Positions 28,189-37,891 are shown, counted from the stretch's first letter. The stretch is 64,000 nucleotides of DNA from Aeromonas rivipollensis (GCF_010974825.1 NZ_JAAILA010000003.1:310001-374000); one strand, 5' to 3'. The notes: generated by a model not told the origin, from the sequence alone. A program made the numbers and translations.

Positions 28189-31100
28189 ATGCCCTCAATA
28201 CAGTTCAGAAGAGCCTCGGCCACCCTGTTGCCGCTGCTCTGTTTACTCATCAGCCTCTGCGCCCCGCAAGCCATGGCGCAGGATCTGCCCCAGCGCGCCA
28301 CAGTACAGCGGGCGCTCGATGCCCTCGGCAAGTCAGAGACCCTGACCGTCAGCCAGCAGGCGGATCAGAAGTTGCTGACCGATACCTTAGCCCTGCTCGA
28401 CAGCATCGAGAAGGAGCAGGCCAAGGCCAAGGCGCTGACGCAGCGGGTACGCTCCCTGCCCGGCGAAATGAAAGAGATAGGCGCCAAGATAGACTCCCTG
28501 GCCCAGGACAAGGGTCCTGAGCAGCTCAAGAGTGAATACGCCAGCATGAGCCTGGCGGAGCTGGAGAGCCGTCAGCCGGAAGTGTTGGCCAACATGCAGG
28601 ATGCCCAGGAGGCCCTCGGCACCATAGGCAGCCAGATCACCAGCCTGCAAACCCTGCCGGAGCGGGCCCAGGCCAACATGAGCCGCGCCTATCAACGCAG
28701 CCAGGAGATCCGCACTCGCCTGAACTCCGGGGACGGCGTGAGCAGCGCCGAGAAGATGAAGCTCAATACCGAGCTGGCATTGTTGGACCTGCAACTGGCC
28801 AACCTGCAAAAGGATCTGGACAACCGCACCAGCATGCAGGATCTGGCGGTCAAGCAGCGCGACTACCAGAGTGCGCGCCTCGCCCATGAGGAGCAAAAAC
28901 TGCAGGCCCTGCAGGAGCAGAGCAGCGCCAAGCGCCTCGGCGACACCGAGAAGGCCGCCGAGCAGACCGGCGAACTGGTCGCCACCCAGGACAATCCGCT
29001 GGTGCAAAAAGAGCAGGAGATCAACCACCAGCTCAGCCAGCAGCTCATCAGCGCCACCACCAACCTCAACCTGCTCGCACAGAAAAACCTGCAGGCCAAG
29101 AGCTGGCTGGAGCGCGGCACCCAGACCGAGCGCAACCTGAACGAACAGGTGCAGATGCTCAAGGGCAACCTGCTGCTCTCCCGCATCCTCTATCAGCTCT
29201 ACCAGCAGCTGGAGGCCGCCCCCTCCACCCTGGTGAAGAACCTGGAAGAGCAGATAGCCGACCTGCACCTGGCCCAGTTTGAACTGAGCCAGCAACGGGA
29301 TCAGCTGTTCCAGAAGGGCCAGTATCTGGACAACCTGATCGCCAACGGCAGGGAGACCGTCAGCGAAGAGGACAAGGCTAACCTGGTCAAGCTGATCGAC
29401 ACCCGCATCAGCCTGCTGGATCAGCTCAACCGCCAGATGGATGCCCAGCTGACCAACGCCATCAGCCTGCAGCTCACCCAGCAGCAGCTGACGCGCATCT
29501 ATGCCTCCATCGAATTCACCCTGCAACAGCACATCTTCTGGGTCAGCAGCAACAAGCCCATCGATGGCAAGTGGTTCATCAACTGGCCGGGCCATGCCTA
29601 CAAGCAGGTCTCCGACTGGGTGCTCAAGCCGGATTGGCAAGGCTGGGGCGACATGCTGCTGGCAGTCTCCCTGCTCGCCTTGCCGCTGCTGCTGGTGGGT
29701 GGCCTGCTGCTGTGGAAACGCCCGACCCTGGTCAAGCGCCAGCAGCGGATCGCCAAGGACCTCGGCCGCTTCCGCCAAGACAGCCAGTGGCACACCCCGC
29801 GCGCCCTGCTCTACACCGTATTGCAGCGCCTGCCGGGTACCCTCTTCATCCTGGCCGCCGGCCTGCTGCTGGCCTATTGCGGCCTGCTGAGCCCGCGCCT
29901 CATCTTCCAGATCACCCTGAACCTGGCACTGGGCTACCTGGTGTTCAGCGTCTACCTGTCGGTGATGCGCCCCGGCGGCATAGGCGAGAGCCACTTCCGC
30001 ATCCCGCGGGACGAGTTGCAGGCCAAGCGCACCAGCATGCGTTACCTCTGGCTGCCCCTGCTGCCCCTCATCATGCTGTCGACCAAGGCGGTGGTGGAAC
30101 CCTCCTCCCTTGGCAATGATGTCATCGGCCAGGCGCTGACCATGCTGCTGCTGGGGCTGACCGCCTACCTGGTGCTGCCCATCTCCCGCGCCCGCATCAA
30201 GGGCGAGGCCAGCATGCTGCAGACCATGACGGCGGTCGCCCTGGCGCTGGCGCCTGTGGCCCTGATGGTGCTGGCGGCCCTCGGCTACTACTACACGGCC
30301 CTGAAGCTGACCGGTCGCCTGATCGAATCCTTCTACCTCATCATCATCTGGAGCCTGGTCTATCGCACCGCCCTGCGTGGTCTGGAGCTGGCGGCCCGCC
30401 GTCTGGCCTACCGCCGCGCCGTCGCCAAGCGCGAGCACAAGCCTTCGGAAGATGCGGAAGGGGGCGAGGCCATCGAAGAGCAGCCCATGGATCTGGAAGA
30501 GGTCAGCCAGCAGTCCCTGCGCCTGACCCGCATCATGCTGCTGCTGGTGTTCGGCGTCGCCTTCTACTGGCTCTGGTCCGATCTGGTCGCTGTCTTCACC
30601 TACCTCGACAGCGTGGTGCTGTGGCACAAGAGCGAGGGCACTGGTGCCAACGCCGTGCTCTATCCCATCAGCCTGAGCGACGTGCTGACCGGCCTCTTCC
30701 TGTTCGGGGCTGCCCTGTCGCTGGCCCGCAACCTGCCAGGCCTGCTGGAGGTGCTGGTGCTCTCCAAGCTGCGCCTCGCCCAGGGCACCGCCTACGCCTT
30801 CACCACCATGCTCAACTATGTGCTGATCGGGATGGGCTCGCTCACCGCGCTGGCCATGCTGGGGGTCCAGTGGGAGAAGCTGCAGTGGCTGGCCGCCGGC
30901 CTCTCGGTCGGTATCGGTTTTGGCATGCAGCAGATAGTCTCCAACTTCATCTCGGGCATCATCATACTGTTCGAGCGCCCGGTACGGATCGGGGATACTG
31001 TCACCATCGGAACCATCTCGGGCACGGTCAACAAGATCCGCATCCGCTCGACCACCCTCACCGACTTCGACCGCAAGGAGGTGATCATCCCGAACCAGCA

Positions 31101-31509
31101 GCTGATGATAGAGCGGCTGATCAACTGGTCCCTGTCCGATACCGTCACCCGGGTCATCGCCCGGGTCGGGGTGGCCTATGGTTCGGATCTGGAGCTGACC
31201 CGCAAGCTGTTGATGCAGGCCGCCACGGAGAACAGCCGGGTCTTGAAGGACCCTGCCCCCATCGTCTACTTCCTCACCTTCGGCCCCAGCACCCTGGATC
31301 ACGAGCTGCGCTTCTTCGTGAGCGAGCTCGGGGATCGCAACCCGGCCATCGATGAGCTGAACCGCCGCATCGACGTACTGTTCCGTGAACACGGCATCGA
31401 CATCGCGTTCAACCAGATGGACGTCCACATCAAGAACCGGCAAGGGGACGAGCAGAAGATAGAGTCCCGCCCGGCCCTGCCGCCGCCCAATGGTGGCAAG
31501 CCGGCCTGA
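28189..31509 (+). CDS. mscK: Potassium-dependent mechanosensitive channel MscK (KefA)
   Basis: A 1106-residue inner-membrane channel of the MscS superfamily that opens under osmotic downshock. It has a signal peptide (about 1-30), a large periplasmic coiled-coil region rich in Gln/Leu (about 35-480), a multi-helix membrane domain (about 500-880), and a C-terminal MscS core with GFGMQQIVSNFISGIIILFE followed by RPVRIGDTV near residue 910. A beta domain with DFDRKEVIIPN follows. Similarity to E. coli MscK (1120 residues) extends over the whole length, including PLVKQ-like and WLERG..TERN segments. It is transcribed alone, followed by a terminator. Confidence 0.9.
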   Translation: MPSIQFRRASATLLPLLCLLISLCAPQAMAQDLPQRATVQRALDALGKSETLTVSQQADQKLLTDTLALLDSIEKEQAKAKALTQRVRSLPGEMKEIGAKIDSLAQDKGPEQLKSEYASMSLAELESRQPEVLANMQDAQEALGTIGSQITSLQTLPERAQANMSRAYQRSQEIRTRLNSGDGVSSAEKMKLNTELALLDLQLANLQKDLDNRTSMQDLAVKQRDYQSARLAHEEQKLQALQEQSSAKRLGDTEKAAEQTGELVATQDNPLVQKEQEINHQLSQQLISATTNLNLLAQKNLQAKSWLERGTQTERNLNEQVQMLKGNLLLSRILYQLYQQLEAAPSTLVKNLEEQIADLHLAQFELSQQRDQLFQKGQYLDNLIANGRETVSEEDKANLVKLIDTRISLLDQLNRQMDAQLTNAISLQLTQQQLTRIYASIEFTLQQHIFWVSSNKPIDGKWFINWPGHAYKQVSDWVLKPDWQGWGDMLLAVSLLALPLLLVGGLLLWKRPTLVKRQQRIAKDLGRFRQDSQWHTPRALLYTVLQRLPGTLFILAAGLLLAYCGLLSPRLIFQITLNLALGYLVFSVYLSVMRPGGIGESHFRIPRDELQAKRTSMRYLWLPLLPLIMLSTKAVVEPSSLGNDVIGQALTMLLLGLTAYLVLPISRARIKGEASMLQTMTAVALALAPVALMVLAALGYYYTALKLTGRLIESFYLIIIWSLVYRTALRGLELAARRLAYRRAVAKREHKPSEDAEGGEAIEEQPMDLEEVSQQSLRLTRIMLLLVFGVAFYWLWSDLVAVFTYLDSVVLWHKSEGTGANAVLYPISLSDVLTGLFLFGAALSLARNLPGLLEVLVLSKLRLAQGTAYAFTTMLNYVLIGMGSLTALAMLGVQWEKLQWLAAGLSVGIGFGMQQIVSNFISGIIILFERPVRIGDTVTIGTISGTVNKIRIRSTTLTDFDRKEVIIPNQQLMIERLINWSLSDTVTRVIARVGVAYGSDLELTRKLLMQAATENSRVLKDPAPIVYFLTFGPSTLDHELRFFVSELGDRNPAIDELNRRIDVLFREHGIDIAFNQMDVHIKNRQGDEQKIESRPALPPPNGGKPA

Positions 31510-31530
31510 TGCCGACCTCCTCCCCCTGCA

Positions 31531-31562
31531 AACAGGCTCCTCATTGGAGCCTGTTTTTTTTA
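31531..31562 (+). terminator. Terminator of mscK
   Basis: Stem AACAGGCTCC / GGAGCCTGTT followed by a T run. Confidence 0.85.
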
Positions 31563-31639
31563 CCCGGGCCGCCGGACTTGAAAGCGGGAGCAGGCCCCCA
31601 ATATAGGGAAGACAACGGAATGTCACCCACGAGGATCTC

Positions 31640-32248
31640 ATGGACTATCTCTACGCCGTGGTGCTCTTTGCCATCTCGGCATCGGTCACCCCGGGACCGA
31701 ACAACATCATGGTGATGAGCGCCGGCGCCAACTTCGGGATCAGGCGCAGCCTGCCGCTGCTCATGGGGATCTGCGTCGGCTTCACCCTGATGCTGTTGCT
31801 GGTGGGGCTGGGTTTCGGCCAGCTGTTCACCCTCTTCCCCAGCCTGCACTTCGTCATCAAGTGTGTCGGCACCCTCTATCTGCTCTATCTCGCCTGGCTG
31901 ATTGCCCGCTCCGCCGACGAGGTGACGGGAGACGCCTCTGCCCGCCCGCTGGGGTTCCTCAAGGGCGCCCTGTTCCAATGGGTCAATGCCAAGGCCTGGG
32001 TGGTCGCCACCGGCGCCATCGCCGCCTTCACCAGCGCGGGAGCCGACTTCCACCAGCAGAACCTGACCATAGCCCTGACCTTCTTCATCGTCTCTTTCCC
32101 CTGCGTCGGGCTCTGGCTCCTGTGCGGCACCCTGCTCAAACGCTGGCTGACCAATGCCCTCGCCCGCCGCCGCTTCAACCATGCCATGGCGGCCCTGCTG
32201 GCCCTCTCTGTGGTGCCCGTCATACAAGAGATCCTGAGCCGACCCTGA
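31640..32248 (+). CDS. LysE/RhtB-family translocator
   Basis: A 202-residue membrane protein with about six helices and the N-terminal LysE-family signature SVTPGPNNIMVMSAGANFG. Members export amino acids or related compounds across the inner membrane. The substrate cannot be inferred. It is followed about 100 nt later by pgl on the same strand, but no functional link is evident. Confidence 0.88.
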   Translation: MDYLYAVVLFAISASVTPGPNNIMVMSAGANFGIRRSLPLLMGICVGFTLMLLLVGLGFGQLFTLFPSLHFVIKCVGTLYLLYLAWLIARSADEVTGDASARPLGFLKGALFQWVNAKAWVVATGAIAAFTSAGADFHQQNLTIALTFFIVSFPCVGLWLLCGTLLKRWLTNALARRRFNHAMAALLALSVVPVIQEILSRP

Positions 32249-32345
32249 CGCGGCTACATGAGGCTGTGGATGGCGGGCACCATCCATGGGACCATGCCTT
32301 ATCTCCCTGCCCCTCGCTGGGCACTCTTTTTCTCTGGAGCGTGCA

Positions 32346-33356
32346 ATGGAACAAGTGGTGTATGTGGCCAACCCGGTGAGCGGGTTGATCCATGTGTTTC
32401 GACTGGAAGAAGGCGAGCTGGCCCCGCTGCAGCAAGTCCAGACAGGCGGCGAGGTGCAGCCCCTGGTCATCAGCCCGGACAAGAACTGGCTCTATGCGGG
32501 GGTACGCCCCGACTTTCGGGTGCTGAGCTACCCCATAGCCACGGATGGCCGGCTCGGAGCGCCCTCCTCGGCGCCGCTCTATGGCAGCGCCTCCCACAGC
32601 TGCACCGATGGGGCCGGGCGCCTCTTCTTTGCCGCCTCCTACGCCTTCGACCATGTCAGCGTCTCGCCCATGGACGACGCTGGCCGGGTGCTGGCGCCCC
32701 ACCAGCGCATCGACCGGCTGATGGCTGCCCATTCGGTGACCCTGTTGACAACGGAGCAGGGCGAGCAGGCGCTGCTGGTGGCTTGCCTCAAGGAGGATGT
32801 CATTCGCCGCTTCACCCTGGGAGAGGATGGTCAGCTGAGCCCCCATCCCCTGGGTGACATCCACACGGCCCCCGGCGCCGGGCCCCGCCATCTGGCGCTG
32901 CACCCCACCAACGGCGATCTCTACTGCCTCAATGAGCTAGATGCCACCCTCAACCGCTACCACAGGGAGGCGGATGGTCGCATCAGTGCGCGGGAGAGCC
33001 TGGATATGCTGCCCGAGGGTTATCAGGGAGAGCGCTGGGGGGCCGATATCCACCTGACCCCGGATGGGCGTTTTCTCTACACCAGCGAGCGAGCCAGCAG
33101 CCTGCTCAGCCTGTTCGGGGTCAACGAGGAGGACGGCGCCCTGACCCTGCTGGGCCACTTCCCGACCGAATCCTGTCCCCGTGGTTTTGCCATCGACCAC
33201 AGCGGCCACTATCTGATCGCCACAGGGCAGAAGTCCCACAGCCTGGCCGTGCACCGCATCGCGGCGCAGACGGGGGAGCTCAGCCTCTCATCCCGCCAAC
33301 ACGTAGGGGAAGGGGCCATGTGGGTGAGGGTGCTGACGCTGGACAAGCCCGCCTAG
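32346..33356 (+). CDS. pgl: 6-phosphogluconolactonase (YbhE-type beta-propeller)
   Basis: A 336-residue seven-bladed propeller lactonase of the oxidative pentose phosphate pathway, similar throughout to E. coli Pgl (331 residues): VYVANPVSGLIHVF at the N-terminus, GPRHLALHPTNGDLYCLNEL in the middle and SCPRGFAIDHSGHYLIATGQ near the end. It hydrolyses 6-phosphogluconolactone to 6-phosphogluconate. The ATG 32346 is preceded by GGAG; an upstream in-frame start at 32286 would add an unrelated N-terminus. Confidence 0.9.
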   Translation: MEQVVYVANPVSGLIHVFRLEEGELAPLQQVQTGGEVQPLVISPDKNWLYAGVRPDFRVLSYPIATDGRLGAPSSAPLYGSASHSCTDGAGRLFFAASYAFDHVSVSPMDDAGRVLAPHQRIDRLMAAHSVTLLTTEQGEQALLVACLKEDVIRRFTLGEDGQLSPHPLGDIHTAPGAGPRHLALHPTNGDLYCLNELDATLNRYHREADGRISARESLDMLPEGYQGERWGADIHLTPDGRFLYTSERASSLLSLFGVNEEDGALTLLGHFPTESCPRGFAIDHSGHYLIATGQKSHSLAVHRIAAQTGELSLSSRQHVGEGAMWVRVLTLDKPA

Positions 33357-33380
33357 CGCGGTTCAAGGCCGCAGGAATGC

Positions 33381-33406
33381 GCGCGGCGCTCTGATGAGCG
33401 CCGCGC
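33381..33406. terminator. Strong hairpin between convergent pgl and lipoprotein genes
   Basis: A perfect 11-bp stem GCGCGGCGCTC / GAGCGCCGCGC with a 4-nt loop. No T run follows on either strand, so termination efficiency is uncertain. Confidence 0.5.
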
Positions 33407-33428
33407 AGTGGCCATTAATGTCTGGGCG

Positions 33429-33995
33429 TTATTTGGTGCCGTTGAGATCGTCATCCGGCCAGTATTTGTAGCCCTGCATGGTGGCCTGCACCGCCACCCC
33501 CTTCTCGGTGAGCTGGTACATCTTCACCTTCTGGAAGTCGGCATTGGCCGCCTCGCTGACCACCACCTTGCCATCGTCCGCCGACTTGGCGGCCAGATCC
33601 GCCTGGGCGCTGGCATCGAAGCCTGTGGTGATGAATCTGTCCAGGGCAGCGGCATCGTTGAAGATGATCACGGCCTGGAATTTCTTGATCCCCATGCCGA
33701 TCCCCATGCCGGCGGTCGCCATCTTCATGTAGGTGTCGCGACCGGTGCGGTTGTCACGAAGCACCCCATAACCACTGCCGGCGCTCAGTACCAGCAGGTT
33801 GTTGTTCACATTGGTGAAGACGGCATAACCCTTGGATCTTGCCACCTCCTGTCTGGTGCCCGCATCCTGACCATACAGGGTGGAGAGGGTCTGCTGGCGC
33901 ATCTGTTGAATGTGGTTGCGTTGCTCGGCGGGGGTATCCCCCTTGGCACAACCAACCAGCAGCAGAACGGCCAGAATATGAGTCCATAGACGCAT
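33429..33995 (-). CDS. SYLF/YSC84-like lipoprotein
   Basis: A 188-residue lipoprotein. The signal ends in a lipobox (LLLVGC, Cys16). The body resembles SYLF (YSC84) lipid-binding domains: RSKGYAVFTNVNN, SGYGVLRDNRTGRDTYM, GMGIGMGIKKFQAVIIFN and AALDRFITTGFDASAQADLA. Such domains bind membranes or phosphoinositides in eukaryotes; the bacterial role is unclear. The start at 33995 has AAGGAG upstream; an upstream extension to 34067 lacks such a site and would bury the signal peptide. Confidence 0.75.
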   Translation of the reverse strand: MRLWTHILAVLLLVGCAKGDTPAEQRNHIQQMRQQTLSTLYGQDAGTRQEVARSKGYAVFTNVNNNLLVLSAGSGYGVLRDNRTGRDTYMKMATAGMGIGMGIKKFQAVIIFNDAAALDRFITTGFDASAQADLAAKSADDGKVVVSEAANADFQKVKMYQLTEKGVAVQATMQGYKYWPDDDLNGTK

Positions 33996-34243
33996 GTCAT
34001 TACTCCTTCGTGTCTCGTGTGCGGGGGCTGAGGGGGCCTCCCGCGCCAGAATCGGGTCAGAGGCCATCCCTGTGACCCGTTATCAGCATTCACCGTCCGG
34101 TGCCCCGGGCGCTGGCCAGATACAAGTACCTCATCGAGTCAGTATAACCAGCGCCACTGAACTCCTGCTGACCCGGCAAGCTGTGGTGCCCCGCCACGCG
34201 GGGCCATTGGCGGCATGAGCCCGCTTCGCCGCCAAAGGCTGCC

Positions 34244-34984
34244 CTACCCCTTGGTCACCTCGCCGAGAAACTCGGTGAAGCGCCGCCAGGACTTGGCATC
34301 GGCATCGGCGCGGTAATTGTCCGAGCCAAAGACGCTGAAGGCATGGGGGGCGCCGCTGTAGCTGGTCGCCTCATGCCGGATGCCGGCGCTCTCCAGCTCG
34401 GTGATGAGGGCAGCGAACTGGCCCAGCGACACCGCCTGATCCGCGCTGCCATGCTGGATCAACAGGCTGGCCCTGGTCTGCTCGTAGTTCTGACCGGCCG
34501 GGGTCTCCAGCCCCCCGTGGACGCTGACGATCCCCTTGAGGCTAGCGCCGCTGCGGGCCAGCTCCAGCACGGCGGCGCCGCCAAAGCAGTAGCCCATCGC
34601 CACCGCATTGTCGAGCCGGCCGCCCTGCCTGCCCGCCTCGGCGAGCCCTGCCTGCAACAGCTTGCGCATCCTGGCCCTGTCCTGATAAAGCGCCCCGGTG
34701 AGCTTTTTCCTCTCTTCCACGGCGGTCGGTCTGATGCCTGCCCCGAACAGGTCAACCGCGAACACGCTGTAACCGAGCGCCACCAGCATCTCGGCCCGCT
34801 TGACCTCATAGTCTGTCAGCCCGTCCCAGTCGTGAACCAGCACCACCAGGGGCGCCTGCTTGTCGGCGGCGGCCAGGTAATATCCTTCGAAGGGCTGACC
34901 GTCGACCTGGTAGCGCACAGCACCGGCCTGGGCCGCGCCCCCCCAGATAAGCCCAAGCAGGGCCAGGATCCATCTCGTCTTCAT
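34244..34984 (-). CDS. Periplasmic dienelactone hydrolase-family protein
   Basis: A 246-residue alpha/beta hydrolase with an N-terminal signal peptide (cleavage after AQA, about residue 20). The dienelactone hydrolase triad is visible as Cys133 (GYCFGG), Asp182 (GSADQ) and His214 (GAPHAF). A cysteine nucleophile separates this family from serine esterases. The natural substrate is unknown. The start has AAGGAG; the longer frame to 35050 is not supported. It is not obviously in an operon. Confidence 0.85.
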   Translation of the reverse strand: MKTRWILALLGLIWGGAAQAGAVRYQVDGQPFEGYYLAAADKQAPLVVLVHDWDGLTDYEVKRAEMLVALGYSVFAVDLFGAGIRPTAVEERKKLTGALYQDRARMRKLLQAGLAEAGRQGGRLDNAVAMGYCFGGAAVLELARSGASLKGIVSVHGGLETPAGQNYEQTRASLLIQHGSADQAVSLGQFAALITELESAGIRHEATSYSGAPHAFSVFGSDNYRADADAKSWRRFTEFLGEVTKG

Positions 34985-35070
34985 GTTCGTCTCCTTGACT
35001 GTGAACAACGCCACTGATTGTAGTCGCCGGGCCGAGCCCCGAGGGATCAAGGCTCTCCCGGCCGGGTGCT

Positions 35071-35102
35071 ACAAAAGCAGGAGGCCACCCTGGGGTGGCC
35101 TC
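35071..35102 (-). terminator. Terminator of uraA
   Basis: The stem GAGGCCACCC / GGGTGGCCTC is followed on the minus strand by CTGCTTTTGT. It lies 40 nt after the uraA stop codon. Confidence 0.75.
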
Positions 35103-35141
35103 TTGTCATCACTGTGGCTGAGGGGTCGTCGCTCAGTGCGC

Positions 35142-36380
35142 TTAGTCCTTGGCCGACTCCATGGCACCCTCTTCGGAGTGCTGGGGCAGGATGAGGTTGA
35201 GCAGAATAGCGGCCACCGAGGCCAGGCCGACACCGGCCAGGGCGAAGTCACCTATCTTCATCTCCAGCGCGCCGACACCGACCGTCAGGGTCACGGCGAC
35301 TATGGCGATGTTGCGGGCCAGCCCCAGATCCACCTTGGACTCCACCAGGGTCTTGAGACCGATGGCGGCGATGGATCCGAACAACAGCAGCATGATGCCG
35401 CCCATCACCGGCATGGGGATGGAGGTGAGCAGGGCGTTGAACTTGCCGAAGAAGGCCAGAATGATGGCGAACACGGCGGCCCAGGTCATGGTGACCGGGT
35501 TGAAGTTGCGGGTGATCATCACGGCACCTGTCACTTCCGCATAGGTGGTGACGGGGGGGCCACCGATGAAACCGGCGAAGCAGACGCCGATGCCGTCACC
35601 GGCCAGGGTGCGGTGCAGGCCAGGATCCTTGGTGTAGTCCTTGCCGGTCACACCGCCGATGGCCAGCACGCCACCTATGTGCTCTATGCAGGGGGCTATG
35701 GCCACCGGCAGCATGAAGAGCGCTGCGGCCCAGTTGATCTCCGGGGTCTCGAAGTGGGGCAGCGCCAGCCAGGGGGCGTTGACCATGCCATCGAAACTCA
35801 CCTGACCCATCAGCACGGCGGCCACATAACCGGCGATGACGCCGGAGAGGATGGGAATGAGCTTGATCCAGCCCTTGCAGAACACGGCCGCGATCAGGGT
35901 CACCGCCAGGGAGATCCCCGCCAGGGTCAGCGCGGTGGCAGGCGCCACCACCTGCTCGGCCCCGGCACGGCCCATGGCCATGTTGCAGGCCACCTGGGCC
36001 ACCGACAGGCCAATCACCATGATCACCGGGCCAATCACCACGGGCGGCAGCAGCTTGTGCACGAAACCCATGCCGCGCACGCGAATGAGTGCCGCCAGGA
36101 TGAAGTACATGAAGCCGGCGGCAAACAGGCCGAACATGGTGGAGGGCAGGCCCCAGGTCTGGGTGGCATAGATGATGGGGGCGATGAAGGCGAAGCTGGA
36201 GCCGAGGAAGATCGGGACCTGGCGACGGGTGCAGAGCTGGAACAGCAGGGTGCCTACACCGGCGCCAAGCAGGGCCATGGAGGGGTTCAATCCGGTGAGC
36301 AGGGGCACCAGAACCATGGCACCAAAGGCAACAAACAGAATTTGCAGCCCGGCGACGCTTTGCTTGACCAAGGAAAACAT
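35142..36380 (-). CDS. uraA: Uracil:proton symporter (NCS2 family)
   Basis: A 412-residue nucleobase transporter with 14 predicted helices. Family markers are GSSFAFIAPI in helix 3, the substrate-site glutamate in APCIEHIGG, and GGPPVTTYAEVTGAV near helix 10, corresponding to NTTYGENIG of E. coli UraA. It imports uracil at the inner membrane. The start at 36380 has AAGGAT upstream. It is alone on the minus strand, with no upp gene in the window. Uracil is the best guess; other nucleobases are possible in this family. Confidence 0.85.
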   Translation of the reverse strand: MFSLVKQSVAGLQILFVAFGAMVLVPLLTGLNPSMALLGAGVGTLLFQLCTRRQVPIFLGSSFAFIAPIIYATQTWGLPSTMFGLFAAGFMYFILAALIRVRGMGFVHKLLPPVVIGPVIMVIGLSVAQVACNMAMGRAGAEQVVAPATALTLAGISLAVTLIAAVFCKGWIKLIPILSGVIAGYVAAVLMGQVSFDGMVNAPWLALPHFETPEINWAAALFMLPVAIAPCIEHIGGVLAIGGVTGKDYTKDPGLHRTLAGDGIGVCFAGFIGGPPVTTYAEVTGAVMITRNFNPVTMTWAAVFAIILAFFGKFNALLTSIPMPVMGGIMLLLFGSIAAIGLKTLVESKVDLGLARNIAIVAVTLTVGVGALEMKIGDFALAGVGLASVAAILLNLILPQHSEEGAMESAKD

Positions 36381-36675
36381 GGGTATCCTTAATTTTTTGA
36401 TAACTGACAGGGATAATTGACACTTTTCAGTCATCACAAGACTTTTTCAAGGCATTAGATGCGCCATTCGGCGTCATTCGTTACCTTTCACTGCTTGGGG
36501 AGGGCATGAAACTGGCTTTTTAGGCGGGATTCGTTGCTACAAGCATCGAGTATGCGATTTTACGCACTTTTGTGGCCGACGCCAATCGTTTTTCTGGCGA
36601 GATAGCATGGCAAGGGTTTCAGCGGGCTGCCCTCTATACTTGACTGCGTGAATCCAGCCAGATAAGGAGCTCCCC

Positions 36676-37788
36676 ATGTCACTGCCCTCGTTCAAACCCA
36701 GCCAGCGCCGACTGCTGGTGGGATCGGCCATCGCCCTGGCCCTGTTTGCCACCCCCTTCAGCTATGACTTCGACCATCACCAATGGCAGCCGAACCAGGC
36801 CCATGCCAAGTCCTGCTTCGTCGCCGGCACCCGCATCCTGATGGCCGACGGCAGCGAGCGCCTCATCGAAACGCTGCAGGCCGGTGAACAGGTGCTGGAT
36901 CAGCATGGCCAGATCAACCGGATCCTGGCGGTCGAGCGCGTCATCCTGGGCAACCGGAGACTCTACGGGCTCAATCGTCTGCCCCCCTTCTTTACCGCCG
37001 AGCACCCCTTCTTGAGTACCCGCGGCTGGGTGGCCATCTCGCCCGCCATGACCCGTGCCGAGCAGCCCACCCTGGCGGTGCAGCCGCTCTTTACCGGCAT
37101 GCGCATCCTGTGCGGACCGGCATCTGTCGCGCTCAGTGGCAATCTGGCGCTGGCGGCCCAGCCCGCCGAGCTGCTGGTCGAGTCTCTCTACTGGGTCGAC
37201 AGCCCGCCCACGACGGCGCTGTTCAACCTCATTCTGGATGGCAGCCACAGCTATATAGCCAACTCGCTGATCGTTCACAACAAAGGGGGTGACGGCGGAA
37301 GCGGCGGCAATAGTGGCAGCGGAGGCGGCAATAGCGGTGGTGGCGGCAGCAACAGTGGCAGCGGGGGTGGCGGCCACAGTGGCGGGGACAATAGTAGCAA
37401 TTCTGGAAACAATAGCGGCGGGGGCGGCAATAGTAGCCAAAACGGAAACAATGGTGGTGACGACAGTGGTCACGGCGGCGATGACCATGGCCAGGGTGAG
37501 CATGCTGGCGGCGATCGCCACGGCGGTGGCGACAAGCATGCTGGCGGGGAGCGTCATGCCGGTGGCCGGGTGGATGACAATGGTGTCGATGCCAATGGCA
37601 ACAAGCTAAGAGGTGACGGCAGCATAGATGACAACGGCGTGGATGCCGTCGACGCCAATGGCAACAAGCTAAGAGGTGACGGCAGCATAGATGACAACGG
37701 CGTGGATGCCGTCGATGCCAAAGGCAACAAGCTAAGAGGTGACGGCAGCGTCGATGACAGCCTGCTGCCACCGCCCAGTCAGCCCTGA
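36676..37788 (+). CDS. Secreted Hint (intein-like) domain protein with Gly-rich and Asp-rich repetitive tail
   Basis: A 370-residue protein. A hydrophobic signal (about 12-28) and an AHA-type cleavage site after residue 44 are followed almost at once by a Hint domain, from Cys47 (SCFVAGTRILMADGS) through the TxxH block (TAEHPFLSTRGW) to His201-Asn202 in SLIVHNKGG. Cys47, the block-B histidine and the terminal HN are the residues used for autoprocessing. The residue after Asn is Lys, not Cys/Ser/Thr, so cleavage rather than splicing is expected. Residues 205-295 are Gly/Ser/Asn/His-rich; 300-359 are tandem Asp-rich repeats. No partner gene is adjacent. Confidence 0.75.
   Translation: MSLPSFKPSQRRLLVGSAIALALFATPFSYDFDHHQWQPNQAHAKSCFVAGTRILMADGSERLIETLQAGEQVLDQHGQINRILAVERVILGNRRLYGLNRLPPFFTAEHPFLSTRGWVAISPAMTRAEQPTLAVQPLFTGMRILCGPASVALSGNLALAAQPAELLVESLYWVDSPPTTALFNLILDGSHSYIANSLIVHNKGGDGGSGGNSGSGGGNSGGGGSNSGSGGGGHSGGDNSSNSGNNSGGGGNSSQNGNNGGDDSGHGGDDHGQGEHAGGDRHGGGDKHAGGERHAGGRVDDNGVDANGNKLRGDGSIDDNGVDAVDANGNKLRGDGSIDDNGVDAVDAKGNKLRGDGSVDDSLLPPPSQP
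37573..37752 (+). repeat. In-frame tandem repeats in the Hint protein tail
   Basis: One 54-nt unit is followed by two 63-nt units, nearly identical in DNA, encoding DDNGVDA(VDA)NGNKLRGDGS-type modules. The high DNA identity suggests recent duplication and likely copy-number variation between strains. Confidence 0.85.
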
Positions 37789-37830
37789 GTGGCGAGCGGC
37801 CCGCGCCGACACGGCCGGGTCAACAAGAAG

Positions 37831-37860
37831 AGGGTGGCCAGGGCCACCCTCTTTCATTTT
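37831..37860. terminator. Bidirectional terminator between Hint protein gene and maeA
   Basis: The stem AGGGTGGC / GCCACCCT is followed by CTTTCATTTT on the plus strand and by a pyrimidine-rich CTTCTTGTTG on the minus strand. It lies between convergent genes. Confidence 0.65.
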
Positions 37861-37891
37861 ATCCGCGCGGCCATCAGGCCCGGCGCGCTCC

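Noticed and set aside
28387..31641. A 1084-codon minus-strand frame opposite mscK
   Set aside because: Gln/Val/Gly-rich antisense product, runs past both ends of mscK domains and lacks any recognisable fold.
36585..36605. Possible PurR operator near uraA (ACGCC...CGTTTTTC)
   Set aside because: Spacing is one base too long and the half-sites are not symmetric; the site also lies over 200 nt from the uraA start.
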